9,991 bases of DNA from DATKKX01 sp035542775 (GCA_035542775.1 DATKKX010000057.1:1-9991); one strand, 5' to 3'. Positions 1-7,331 are shown, counted from the first letter of the stretch. Notes: generated by a model not told the origin, from the letters alone. Program-made: numbers and translations.

Positions 1-397
1 GTCCATACACGCCGCCGCGGCAATCAGGCCTCAGCAATTCCCGCAGCCCCGGGCGGACCTGATCCATCGCGGCGCAAGGCTCAGCCTCGCCCGTCACCAA
101 CACCTCCACGGTGTCGCCCAGCCTGATGGTCTTGCCGACAGTCGGCGCCAGGCTGTCAGCGTCCACCAGCACATTCGCCCGCCGGGTATGCCACAGCATA
201 ACGGTCCCGAGCGCACGCACCACTTCTTGCCATTGTTTTAGGGACAGGAGGGTGATGCCCCGATCAGGCTCGCTGGCGATGTCCCCCTGCAAGCCCGCGT
301 TTTCGACCGCTACCGCGCGGTTCACATCCTTCATTGGTGCCTTTACCCCGGGCCGCAGAGCGATCCCCAAGATCTTGCCCACCTGCCGCGTATCCAT
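1..397 (-). CDS. MOSC domain protein, C-terminus cut by the window edge
   Basis: The minus strand is open from an ATG at 395-397 to base 1 (132 codons), with no stop before the edge. The start is supported by GGAGGA at 404-409, six bases upstream. The protein looks like a small stand-alone MOSC domain: GITLLS (residues 47-52), TRRANVLV (71-78), a G-x-x-I-x-L-G-D stretch (88-95), then EPC (106-108) with the conserved MOSC cysteine at 108, MD (111-112), RPGL (115-118) and RGGVYG (127-132). MOSC domains occur in molybdenum-cofactor sulfurases and in amidoxime-reducing proteins, where the cysteine is thought to handle sulfur or Moco. Single-domain members of about 150-160 residues are mostly uncharacterised. 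About 20-30 residues are probably missing here. It lies divergent from the glycosyltransferase and no Moco biosynthesis gene is visible nearby, so its substrate cannot be stated. Confidence 0.85.
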   Translation of the reverse strand, partial: MDTRQVGKILGIALRPGVKAPMKDVNRAVAVENAGLQGDIASEPDRGITLLSLKQWQEVVRALGTVMLWHTRRANVLVDADSLAPTVGKTIRLGDTVEVLVTGEAEPCAAMDQVRPGLRELLRPDCRGGVYG

Positions 398-545
398 CGC
401 CTATCCTCCGGCACTCACCCCGCCGCAGGGCCGGCTTGTCGTGCCGCTGCAAGCACATGAGCCCCCGCCTCGTCGGTCACCGCGCATCGTAGTATAGTTA
501 CCTCGCCATCACCAGAGCGGTTGCATCCTCCATAAGGATACTCGC
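398..545. promoter_or_regulatory. divergent intergenic region with a shared -10-like box
   Basis: This gap must hold the 5' signals for the MOSC gene (minus) and the GT87 gene (plus). It contains GGAGGA (404-409, read on minus) and AAGGA (534-538, read on plus), each placed 6-7 bases before its ATG. The only A/T-rich spot is around 490-500. TATAGT lies on plus (493-498) and TATACT on minus (491-496), both one base from TATAAT. I see no convincing -35 hexamer at 16-18 bases for either direction, so promoter placement is tentative. Confidence 0.3.
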
Positions 546-1967
546 ATGATCGAAAGCTCGGAATCGAACCAAGACAGCATGCTTGCACAGGACCTGATCC
601 CCAGCTCGGCGGCTTACAGCCAGACATTGCTAAGCCGGCTGGATCATCGCTTCCTGAAGAATCGCGCTGCTCGGATTGTCTTGCTGGTCCTGCTGGCGAC
701 GATCCTGATCGTGCCCTCGATACAATTCGTCCACAGCATCCAGGAAGTCGACAAGGCCGTCTATCGTGCCAGCGGCGAGCGCCACGGCACCGCCCTTGGC
801 CGTTGGCTTCCAGACGCCGACGCTCTCGCCGACCCCGCCAAGGGCGAGAACCCCTACGGACCAGGGCATTGGTTCCCCACGCCGCCATTCGTCCTGATGA
901 CGCTGGTGCCCCTGAGCAAGCTCGGCTATGCCGGCGCGGCGGTGGTGTGGGCCCTGCTCAAGATCGCCGGCTTCGCCATGGCGATGTACCTGTTGATCCG
1001 CGAGACCGGGCGGCCCGGCTTCGCCGTGCCGGTGGGCGTCCTGGTGATGACCGGCGTCTTTGGCATCCGACCGATTATTTCCGATCTCCAGCACGGCAAC
1101 CTCAACATCTTCATGATGGTCTGGCTGGCACTGGCCTGGGCGCTGTACATGCGCGGGAATGATTTCTGGGCCGGCTTCTTCACCGCCCTCGCCATTGTGA
1201 CCAAGGTGACGCCCGCCCTGTTGCTCTTGTACTTCCTCTACAAGCGGGCTTGGCGGGTGTGCATAGGAACTGTCGTCGGGCTCCTTCTGTTTTTCGTGCT
1301 CATCCCCGGACTTACCCTGGGCTTCGGCCGCAATTTCGAGCTGCTTCGCACATGGTTCGATATGATGGTCGTTCCGTACGCCGTTCAGGGCTACGCCGCC
1401 CTGGAAACGGCCAACCAGGCGTTGTACGGCGTGCTCTTGCGCGTGTTGTCGAACGCGCACCTCATCTCCATCCAGCAGATGCCAGGCGAACAGGCCTGGG
1501 CCTCCGGCATGCAGGACATGGCCCGACCGGCGACCTTCCTCGGCAGCTTGATGCGGCCGCTTATCACCATCGCGATCCTGGGCTCGCTGGTCTGGCTGTG
1601 CCGGGCTCGCTCTGCCACGCGGCGTGATCCGCGACTATTCCTGGAATTCGCCGCTGTACTCCTTGCCATGCTCCTGCTCAGCGAACGGACCTGGAAACAT
1701 CACGCCACCACCTTGCCCGTCGTATTCCTCGCCGTTTGGTATGCCCTGACGTGCCTCCCCTGGTCAGACCGCTTCCGTGCATCGTTCGTGGCCGGGTTGG
1801 TGGCGCAGTTCTTCCTCCTGGTAGCGAGTTCCGAAGGTATAGTGGGCAAGAACGCCGCCGCCATGCTGCTGGAAGACGGAGTCTTCTGCTGGGGCCTGCT
1901 GCTCTGCCTCGTGCAGGTCGCCGTCCTGCTCAGGGCGCTCGCCCGCCAGCCTGCCGAAAAGACGTAA
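546..1967 (+). CDS. GT87-type polytopic membrane glycosyltransferase (DUF2029 family)
   Basis: The protein has 473 residues and about ten to twelve hydrophobic segments, the first near 43-63, with others near 133-153, 158-178, 186-203, 236-258, 335-352, 386-405 and 446-466. It follows the GT-C/GT87 plan. An acidic residue after the first membrane span (D69, in EVDKAVYRASGE) fits the catalytic Asp in the first outer loop. NPYG at 102-105 and PTPPF at 111-115 resemble the family's 'PY...YPP' loop. QHGNLN at 182-187, KVTPALLLLY at 220-229, NQALYGVLLR at 290-299 and WKHH at 383-386 match other recurrent family stretches. Such enzymes usually transfer sugars, often mannose, from polyprenyl-phosphate donors to lipid or envelope glycans; the sugar here is unknown. 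The ATG start has AAGGA at 534-538, seven bases upstream. No glycan cluster surrounds it. Confidence 0.85.
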   Translation: MIESSESNQDSMLAQDLIPSSAAYSQTLLSRLDHRFLKNRAARIVLLVLLATILIVPSIQFVHSIQEVDKAVYRASGERHGTALGRWLPDADALADPAKGENPYGPGHWFPTPPFVLMTLVPLSKLGYAGAAVVWALLKIAGFAMAMYLLIRETGRPGFAVPVGVLVMTGVFGIRPIISDLQHGNLNIFMMVWLALAWALYMRGNDFWAGFFTALAIVTKVTPALLLLYFLYKRAWRVCIGTVVGLLLFFVLIPGLTLGFGRNFELLRTWFDMMVVPYAVQGYAALETANQALYGVLLRVLSNAHLISIQQMPGEQAWASGMQDMARPATFLGSLMRPLITIAILGSLVWLCRARSATRRDPRLFLEFAAVLLAMLLLSERTWKHHATTLPVVFLAVWYALTCLPWSDRFRASFVAGLVAQFFLLVASSEGIVGKNAAAMLLEDGVFCWGLLLCLVQVAVLLRALARQPAEKT

Positions 1968-2050
1968 TGAAGAAGGATGAAGGTCAAAAGATCAGGGACG
2001 AAAGAACACCTCTTTCATCCTTCATCCTTCGGCCTTCATCCTTCTTTATT
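1966..2050. repeat. long imperfect inverted repeat with TTCATCC heptads between convergent genes
   Basis: Arms at 1966-1983 and 2033-2050 are complementary at 17 of 18 positions (AATGAAGAAGGATGAAGG against CCTTCATCCTTCTTTATT). A small inner hairpin pairs GAAAG (2000-2004) with CTTTC (2012-2016). The right half is also a tandem heptad: TTCATCC at 2014, 2021 and 2035, with TTCGGCC at 2028. The left arm overlaps the stop codon of the GT87 gene, and the stop of the minus-strand BRCT gene lies at 2077-2079. The element could therefore act as a bidirectional terminator, although its U-tract is short. Its architecture also resembles a small dispersed palindromic repeat or MITE-like element. I recall similar heptad repeats in planctomycete intergenic DNA but cannot confirm that here. 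Confidence 0.7.
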
Positions 2051-2076
2051 CAGTATCTCCGTGGCAATTGCGTGTT

Positions 2077-3978
2077 TTACGGCTGCAACCGCCGCGCCGC
2101 GCTCGGCCCGGGCTCGATGCCGACGAAGTTGAGGAACCGATCCTGCGGCAACCGTGGGATCGAGAACATCTCCGCCCTGCGAACAGCCTCGTAGTAGCGG
2201 TCTCGCTCGTTCACAAGCCTGCGCTCTCGCGGACCGGCCGTTGGTTCGACCGCCGTCGGTCGCTTGATCTCGATCGGCACGAGGCTGCCCTTGGGCTTCG
2301 CGGGAGGTTCCTCCGCCCCTGCGGCGGGCTTCTTGGGCTGAGCCTTGCCCGCGCCGGTTTCCTCATCGGCGGGCTTTTCTTCCTCCTCATCGCCGGGCTC
2401 TTCCTCGGCCTCCTCCTTCGGCCTGATGATGATCGGGCCCTTCGCCTTGCCTGCCGCGCCGCCCTTGCCGGCCTCTTTGGCTTTCTCCTCCTCGGCGCCG
2501 GGTTCCTCCTCTTCGGCGGCGGGTTTCTCTTCGCCTTCCTCCTCAGCGCCTGCCTCCTCTTCGCCCGCTTCCTTTTCCTCCTTCTCCTTCTTGGTAACCT
2601 TCGGGGCCTTCTCCTCCTTGGCGGGCTTTTCCTTCTCGCCTTCTTCCTTTTCCCTGGCGGCCGGCTCTTCCGCCCCCTTAACCGCGCCCGTGCCCGGCTC
2701 CGCCTTGGTTGGGCCGCCTTCAGGCTCCACGCCGACGACAAGGTAGTCCGTCGCCGCGGTCACCGAATCCACCACCTCGCCGCCGTATCTCTTGACCAGA
2801 GCCTTCATCACCTCGCGGCCGCGGGCGTCGGGCGCCCCGTCATAATCAACGTCGAAATCCCCCACGATGCAGAACTGTGGCTTCTTGGCCTTGTTTCGGC
2901 TCAGGATGATGTTCCCGACGTAATCGCCTTCCAGAATCGGGTTGTCCGGCGACGGCGGCGTGGTGACCTTGCACTCCGCCGTCTTCTCGCCGAGGCTCAC
3001 CACCTCGATGTTTGCCTTGCCCCGTCCGTCCTCGGGCACCTGCGCATCCGCCGAATACACGGCGAACGTCATGCCCAGCGTGACGTTGTCTTCCCGTCCC
3101 AAATCGATGTCAACCAGTGAGTTGCCAGGCAGTCTCCGAAGCACCGTTCCGACCGGTTTCTTGGCCAGAGCCAGTTCCTGCGCTCCCCGCGCGGGCGGGC
3201 CGCGAAGCTCGCTTAGCGCCAGTCTCTGTTCGGCAATGTCTCTGTCACGTTTCTCCAGCTCAGCCTTGACTCGCTGCTTGAGCTTGTCTTGGTCGCGAAC
3301 CGTCGCCTGCAGTTCATCGCCCATCTGATCGAGCTTCTGCTTATATGCCTCGATCTCCCCGGCCTTGGTCTTCTCGAATTCGCTCTTCCCATTCTGAAGG
3401 GCGGCGACCGAGGTCTGCATCTTGGCCAGCTCTCCCTGGAACTTCTCCCCCAGTTCTTTGTTGTCCTTCGACAGGGCATCAAGATCCGCCAGCGCCTTGT
3501 TCAGATCAGCCTCGGCCTTGGTGCTGCTTTCACGTTCCTTGATCACCAGTTGGGTCAAGGTTTCGATGATCGACGCCGCGCCGTACGCCGTCGTAAGCTG
3601 ATCTTTGTCCGGAATCTGGTCCGACTCGGCGATCGACTTCAAAGCTGCGTTCAGCTTCTCCAGAGCAACCTTCGGCTGATCGGTCTGATTGCCCGTCAGC
3701 CGGCCGCATAGCTCCTGAATACCCTTGTTCATCTCACCGACCAGCGTCTTGTTGGGGCCGGTCGCGTCGGGGAACATCTGCCGGGCAGCGCTCTCGTCGG
3801 CGCTGCTGGCGATGCGGGCCCTCTTGGCCTGCTCGTCCTGCGCCGTCTTCCGAAGCCCCTCCTGCTGCGTGAACATCCAGATCAATCCCACCAGCAGAAC
3901 AACGACGACGAGAATCAACACCACCAGGCCTATCGTCGTTGCGTTGGATCCTCGTTGTTGTGGTGCTACGCCAGCCAT
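2077..3978 (-). CDS. membrane-anchored coiled-coil protein with a split BRCT domain
   Basis: The protein has 633 residues, starting at an ATG (3976-3978) with GAGGAG six bases upstream. A TTG two codons earlier abuts that box and is unlikely to be used. In order: one transmembrane segment (about 16-36); a helical region, strongly coiled-coil at about 145-258; a beta-rich domain (about 275-360) with IDLGREDNVTLGM, recalling the C-terminal domain of FlgT-like proteins; and the first part of a BRCT fold (366-421) with FCIVGDF, an Arg-led helix, GGEVVDSV and TDYLVVG. A Lys/Glu/Pro/Ala low-complexity stretch follows (about 422-585). The tail (586-620), with YYEAVRRA, SIPRLP and DRFLNFVG, resembles the missing end of a BRCT domain. 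Bacterial BRCT domains are known chiefly from NAD-dependent DNA ligase, where they mediate protein or DNA contacts. Function here is unknown. It is divergent from polA and convergent with the GT87 gene. Confidence 0.9.
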   Translation of the reverse strand: MAGVAPQQRGSNATTIGLVVLILVVVVLLVGLIWMFTQQEGLRKTAQDEQAKRARIASSADESAARQMFPDATGPNKTLVGEMNKGIQELCGRLTGNQTDQPKVALEKLNAALKSIAESDQIPDKDQLTTAYGAASIIETLTQLVIKERESSTKAEADLNKALADLDALSKDNKELGEKFQGELAKMQTSVAALQNGKSEFEKTKAGEIEAYKQKLDQMGDELQATVRDQDKLKQRVKAELEKRDRDIAEQRLALSELRGPPARGAQELALAKKPVGTVLRRLPGNSLVDIDLGREDNVTLGMTFAVYSADAQVPEDGRGKANIEVVSLGEKTAECKVTTPPSPDNPILEGDYVGNIILSRNKAKKPQFCIVGDFDVDYDGAPDARGREVMKALVKRYGGEVVDSVTAATDYLVVGVEPEGGPTKAEPGTGAVKGAEEPAAREKEEGEKEKPAKEEKAPKVTKKEKEEKEAGEEEAGAEEEGEEKPAAEEEEPGAEEEKAKEAGKGGAAGKAKGPIIIRPKEEAEEEPGDEEEEKPADEETGAGKAQPKKPAAGAEEPPAKPKGSLVPIEIKRPTAVEPTAGPRERRLVNERDRYYEAVRRAEMFSIPRLPQDRFLNFVGIEPGPSAARRLQP

Positions 3979-3984
3979 GAACAA

Positions 3985-3990
3985 CTCCTC
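3985..3990 (-). promoter_or_regulatory. ribosome binding site that fixes the BRCT-gene start
   Basis: GAGGAG on the minus strand lies six bases before the ATG at 3976-3978. The alternative upstream TTG (3982-3984) directly touches the box and would have no spacer, so the ATG is the better start. Confidence 0.8.
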
Positions 3991-4112
3991 GTGTCGTCAC
4001 TGAGCGGAAAGCGGGCGGGGGCCACCCATCTCATTCAGTTTCGGCTGTAAGTCCGCCGTGTCTGAGTTCCGGTACTTCGCTAGGTGGGTACGGTCCGGTA
4101 TGTCCGAGCAAT

Positions 4113-4125
4113 TTCGCCGTGCGAA
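4113..4125. promoter_or_regulatory. 13-base palindrome just after the predicted BRCT-gene transcription start
   Basis: TTCGC-CGT-GCGAA is a perfect inverted repeat (five-base arms, three-base spacer). It would sit roughly at +4 to +16 relative to the minus-strand promoter at 4135-4163, which is a typical repressor-operator position. An RNA hairpin in the leader is equally possible, and five-base arms can arise by chance. Confidence 0.25.
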
Positions 4126-4134
4126 GCACATCTA

Positions 4135-4163
4135 AGTATCTGCGAACCAACGTTAAATGTCAA
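4135..4163 (-). promoter_or_regulatory. sigma70-type promoter candidate for the membrane BRCT gene
   Basis: Read on the minus strand, a perfect TTGACA (4163 down to 4158) is followed, after exactly 17 bases, by GATACT (4140 to 4135), which matches TATAAT at four of six positions. Transcription would begin near 4128 and leave a leader of about 150 bases before the ATG at 3978. This is the best promoter match I found in the window. Planctomycete promoters are poorly characterised, so use of this site is inferred. Confidence 0.5.
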
Positions 4164-4240
4164 CGGGACGGGGCCTCCTCTCGCCGGAAAGATATCGGCC
4201 GATGCCCGGCGCGAACCGCATCCCCGGCATCACCCGGCTC

Positions 4241-4269
4241 TTGACCTTATGGGGCCAAGCCGCTGTCAT
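4241..4269 (+). promoter_or_regulatory. weak promoter candidate for polA
   Basis: TTGACC (4241-4246) is followed after 17 bases by TGTCAT (4264-4269), matching the sigma70 boxes at five and four of six positions. This would give a leader of about 50 bases before the polA ATG. The surrounding DNA is GC-rich, so the match is only suggestive. Confidence 0.3.
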
Positions 4270-4316
4270 GGCGCCGCTGTCTCGACGAAGCATGTCAGGC
4301 TTTGCCGACGGCTGCC

Positions 4317-4321
4317 GGGAG
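4317..4321 (+). promoter_or_regulatory. ribosome binding site that fixes the polA start
   Basis: GGGAG lies seven bases before the ATG at 4329-4331. It falls inside the longer reading frame that opens at a TTG (4302), so the ATG giving the canonical N-terminus MARKTLYLIDGH is preferred. Confidence 0.7.
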
Positions 4322-4328
4322 ACCGACC

Positions 4329-7151
4329 ATGGCCCGCAAAACGCTCTATCTGATCGACGGACACGGCCAGATCTACCGGGCCTACTACGCCCCCTTCGGC
4401 GCCCTCAGCGCCCCCACCGGCGAGCCGACCAGAGCCATCCACGTCTTTCTGCAAATGCTCCTGAACATCCTCCGCGACCGCAAGCCCGACTACCTCGCCA
4501 TGGCCCTGGACACATCTGACGAAACGGTGTTCCGAAAGGATATCGACCCCACCTACAAGGCCAACCGTCAGCCCCCGCCGGAAGACCTCCCGCCCCAGAT
4601 CGATCGCATCGTCTCGATCCTGGAACTCATGAAGATTCCGATTCTCCGGCTTCCCACCTTCGAGGCCGACGACATCATCGCCACACTGTGCGACCAGCAC
4701 GCCGGGAGGAATCTCGACGTGGTCCTGGTCAGTCGTGACAAGGACCTCGATCAATTGCTCGGCGACCACGTCCGCATGTATGACCCCGCCAAAGACCGCG
4801 AAATCGACGCCGCCGCGATCCGCGAAGAAAAAGGCTACGGCCCTGATCAAGCCGTCGAAGCCCAGATGCTCATCGGCGACAGCACCGATAACGTCAAGGG
4901 AGTAGTCGGCGTCGGCCCCAAGAAAGCGGCCCAGCTTCTTCAGCAATACGGTTCGGTCAGTGAAATCATCGCCCACGCCGACGAGCTCTCGCCGAAACTG
5001 CGCGAGAACATCCTGGCTTTTCGCGATCGCATGAACGCGGTCCGCCAGCTCGTCACCCTGAGGCCCGACGTCCCCATCTCATTCGACCTGAAGGACGCGG
5101 ACGTCCATCGCTTCACGCCCCAGGCCGCCATCGGCATCCTCCGCGAGCTGGGCCTGAATCGCCTGCTCGAGAGAATCGGCGACTCCGGAGCCCCGGCCGC
5201 TCGCAGCCCCGAAAGGAAGGAAGGCAAACCACCCACAGGCACCCCTCCTCCCAAGAGGATCAGCGAAAGCCTGTTCGGAGATGAATCCGAGCCAGGCACC
5301 GCCGCTTCGTCCGCAGCCTTGATCGACGTTGACCAGGGCGGCGCTCAATACCATCTCGTTGATACCGAAACCTCTCTCGCCGATCTGGCCCGCAAGCTCG
5401 CCAAGGTCGAGGCTTTCGCCTTCGACACCGAGACAACCGGCCTCGTCCCCGCCGCCGCCGATCTCGTCGGCCTGAGCTTCTCCTGGCGTGCCGGCGATGC
5501 CTATTACGTGCCCGTCCGCGGTGTCGGCAACACCGTCAGCGTCGAGGCCGTGAGAAAACACCTCGGGCCGATCTTCGCCGACGACAAGATCCGCAAATGC
5601 GGCCAGAACCTCAAATACGACCTGGGCGTGTTGAAAGTCATCGGCCTGGAAGTCGCCGGCGTCGATTTCGATTCCATGATCGCCAGCTTCGTGCTCGATT
5701 CCACCCGCCGCTCGCACGGCATCGACGCCCTGGCCCTCGACCTCCTCCACTACCGCAAGATCGCGACGACGGACATGATCGGCAAGGGCAAGCACCAGAC
5801 CACCTTCGACAAGCTCCCCACCGATCGAACCTGCCGATATGCCTCCGAGGACGCCGACATCGCCTGGCGCCTGCGCCAGGTCCTCGAACGCCAGATGACC
5901 GAGCCCGGCCTGTGCTCGCTCTTCCAAGATCTGGAAATGCCGCTCGTCGAGGTCCTCGCCCAGATGGAATTCCTCGGCGTCGCCATCGACACCGAGTTGC
6001 TGGCCAAAATGAGCAACGAAATGGCCGACCGGCTCACCGAGCTGGAGCACGAGATCCACAAGGCCGCCGGCCACCCGTTCAACATCGCCTCCACCAAGCA
6101 GCTCGCCGAGGTGCTGTTCGACGAGCAAGGCCTGAAGTCGGCCAAGAAGACCAAGACCGGCCGATCCACCGACGCCGAGGTCCTCGCCGATCTCGCCGTG
6201 GAAACGAACAACCCCGTCCCCAGGCTCGTCCTCGAGCACCGCGAACTCTCCAAGCTCAAGGGAACGTACATCGACGCCCTGCCCGAGATGGTCTGCGCCC
6301 GCACCAGCCGCATCCACCCCAGTTACCACCAGACCGGCGCCGTCACCGGCCGCCTTTCGTGCAGCGATCCCAACCTCCAGAACATCCCCATCCGCACCGA
6401 GGCCGGCGCGCAGATCCGCCGCGCTTTCGTCCCCGGTGAGAAGGGCTGCGTGCTGCTGAAGGCCGACTATTCGCAGATCGAGCTCCGCGTTCTCGCCCAC
6501 CTCTCCGGCGACAAGGCCCTCGCCGCCGCCTTCCACGAGGACCGCGACATTCACGCCTTCGTCGCCTCGCAGATCGAGGGCATCCCTCTCGCCAAAGTGA
6601 CCAAGGAGCAGCGCAGCCGCGCCAAAACCGTCAACTTCGGCATCGTCTACGGCCAGTCCGCGTTCGGGCTCTCCCGCCAGACCGGCATGCCCGTGGGCGA
6701 GGCCAAGCAGTTCATCGACCGCTATTTCCAGCGCTATCCGCGGATCCGCGGCTTCCTTGACGAGTGCGTGGCCACCGCCCGGCGTCAGGGATACGTCACC
6801 ACCATGCTCGGCCGGCGCCGCACCATCCCCGACATCAATTCCCGGAATCAGGTCGCTCGCAGCGCCGCCGAGCGTTTCGCCGCCAACACCGTCATCCAGG
6901 GCTCCGCCGCCGACCTCATCAAGAAGGCCATGATCAACATTCACCGCCGCATCCAGCGCGAGAACCGCCCCGCCAAAATGCTCATCCAGGTTCACGACGA
7001 GCTGGTCTTCGAGGTCCCTAGGAAGGCCGTCCGCGAAGAGGCCGAGATGATCGCCGGCGAAATGTCCAGCGCCATCGCCATGAACGTCCCCATCAAGGTC
7101 GACACCGGCTACGGCCCCAACTGGCTGGACCTGGAGCCCATCGAAACGTAG
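4329..7151 (+). CDS. polA: DNA polymerase I, three-domain, with intact proofreading
   Basis: The protein has 940 residues (E. coli PolA has 928). It fills Okazaki-fragment gaps and excision-repair patches and removes RNA primers. The 5'-3' exonuclease/flap domain (about 1-285) shows LIDGH, FEADDI (111-116), SRDKDLDQ (135-142) and the helix-hairpin-helix around GVVGVGPKKA (191-200). A Pro/Ser/Lys-rich linker (about 286-335) leads to the 3'-5' exonuclease. There FDTETTG gives D366 and E368, NLKYD gives D431, and YASEDAD gives D508; these align with E. coli D355, E357, D424 and D501, so proofreading should be active. The polymerase has motif A DYSQIELR (D713, E718), motif B with R762, K766, F770 and Y774, and motif C VHDE (889-891). 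The Phe at 770 matches E. coli F762. The gene stands alone, divergent from the BRCT gene. Nothing is truncated. Confidence 0.97.
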   Translation: MARKTLYLIDGHGQIYRAYYAPFGALSAPTGEPTRAIHVFLQMLLNILRDRKPDYLAMALDTSDETVFRKDIDPTYKANRQPPPEDLPPQIDRIVSILELMKIPILRLPTFEADDIIATLCDQHAGRNLDVVLVSRDKDLDQLLGDHVRMYDPAKDREIDAAAIREEKGYGPDQAVEAQMLIGDSTDNVKGVVGVGPKKAAQLLQQYGSVSEIIAHADELSPKLRENILAFRDRMNAVRQLVTLRPDVPISFDLKDADVHRFTPQAAIGILRELGLNRLLERIGDSGAPAARSPERKEGKPPTGTPPPKRISESLFGDESEPGTAASSAALIDVDQGGAQYHLVDTETSLADLARKLAKVEAFAFDTETTGLVPAAADLVGLSFSWRAGDAYYVPVRGVGNTVSVEAVRKHLGPIFADDKIRKCGQNLKYDLGVLKVIGLEVAGVDFDSMIASFVLDSTRRSHGIDALALDLLHYRKIATTDMIGKGKHQTTFDKLPTDRTCRYASEDADIAWRLRQVLERQMTEPGLCSLFQDLEMPLVEVLAQMEFLGVAIDTELLAKMSNEMADRLTELEHEIHKAAGHPFNIASTKQLAEVLFDEQGLKSAKKTKTGRSTDAEVLADLAVETNNPVPRLVLEHRELSKLKGTYIDALPEMVCARTSRIHPSYHQTGAVTGRLSCSDPNLQNIPIRTEAGAQIRRAFVPGEKGCVLLKADYSQIELRVLAHLSGDKALAAAFHEDRDIHAFVASQIEGIPLAKVTKEQRSRAKTVNFGIVYGQSAFGLSRQTGMPVGEAKQFIDRYFQRYPRIRGFLDECVATARRQGYVTTMLGRRRTIPDINSRNQVARSAAERFAANTVIQGSAADLIKKAMINIHRRIQRENRPAKMLIQVHDELVFEVPRKAVREEAEMIAGEMSSAIAMNVPIKVDTGYGPNWLDLEPIET

Positions 7152-7189
7152 GGCACTCAAAGACCCCACGCCGTTCACAGCCCACGATC

Positions 7190-7213
7190 AGAGCCCGAGC
7201 GGGAGCGAGTGGC
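7190..7213. repeat. possible dispersed intergenic repeat
   Basis: The purine-rich stretch AGAGCCCGAGCGGGAGCGAG (7190-7209), with its continuation TGGC, resembles a 'GCCCGAGCGnnAGCGAGTGG' type of intergenic repeat that I recall from planctomycete genomes. Only one copy is in this window, so the repeat status is not shown by the sequence itself. Confidence 0.25.
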
Positions 7214-7229
7214 ATCCTGCGAGTTCCCC

Positions 7230-7242
7230 GTGCAATTTGCAC
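7230..7242. repeat. 13-base perfect palindrome, operator-like
   Basis: GTGCAA-T-TTGCAC is perfectly symmetric about a single central T. It lies about 80 bases after the polA stop and 90 bases before the candidate promoter for the aldo/keto reductase. Its form suits a dimeric regulator's site, but no regulator gene is adjacent. Confidence 0.3.
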
Positions 7243-7331
7243 CCATGCTCGCCGCCTGTGCCTCAGCGTGGCGCTTCTGATCGGGAACACGCAACTGCCG
7301 GCTCTCCCGCCGTCTCATCTGTTCTCCGTCC

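Noticed and set aside
630..1460. 276-codon minus-strand frame opposite the GT87 gene
   Set aside because: It is a His/Gln-rich shadow without domain or start signal. The plus-strand frame has a clear GT87 plan.
2014..2041. TTCATCC tandem repeats as a CRISPR or a coding repeat
   Set aside because: The units are seven bases long with no spacers, and no open frame of interest crosses them.
2568..2592. 25-base pyrimidine run as a possible triplex or H-DNA element
   Set aside because: It is explained by consecutive Glu and Lys codons on the minus strand and is not mirror-symmetric enough to argue for more.
2068..3120. 350-codon plus-strand frame, Leu/Phe-rich and membrane-like
   Set aside because: It is the complement of the Glu/Lys-codon tract in the minus-strand BRCT gene, where GAG/GAA read backwards become CTC/TTC. 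It has no ribosome binding site of its own.
4302..4328. upstream TTG start for polA
   Set aside because: The ribosome binding site GGGAG (4317-4321) is placed for the ATG at 4329, and the PolA family begins at that residue.
4266..4976. 236-codon minus-strand frame opposite the 5' end of polA
   Set aside because: It is antisense to the conserved 5'-3' exonuclease domain and has no recognisable motif.
5079..7178. 699-codon open frame on the minus strand opposite polA
   Set aside because: It lies antisense to an unmistakable polA. The strong preference for C at third codon positions in polA removes stops from this frame. The product is Gly/Val/Asp-rich with no domain.
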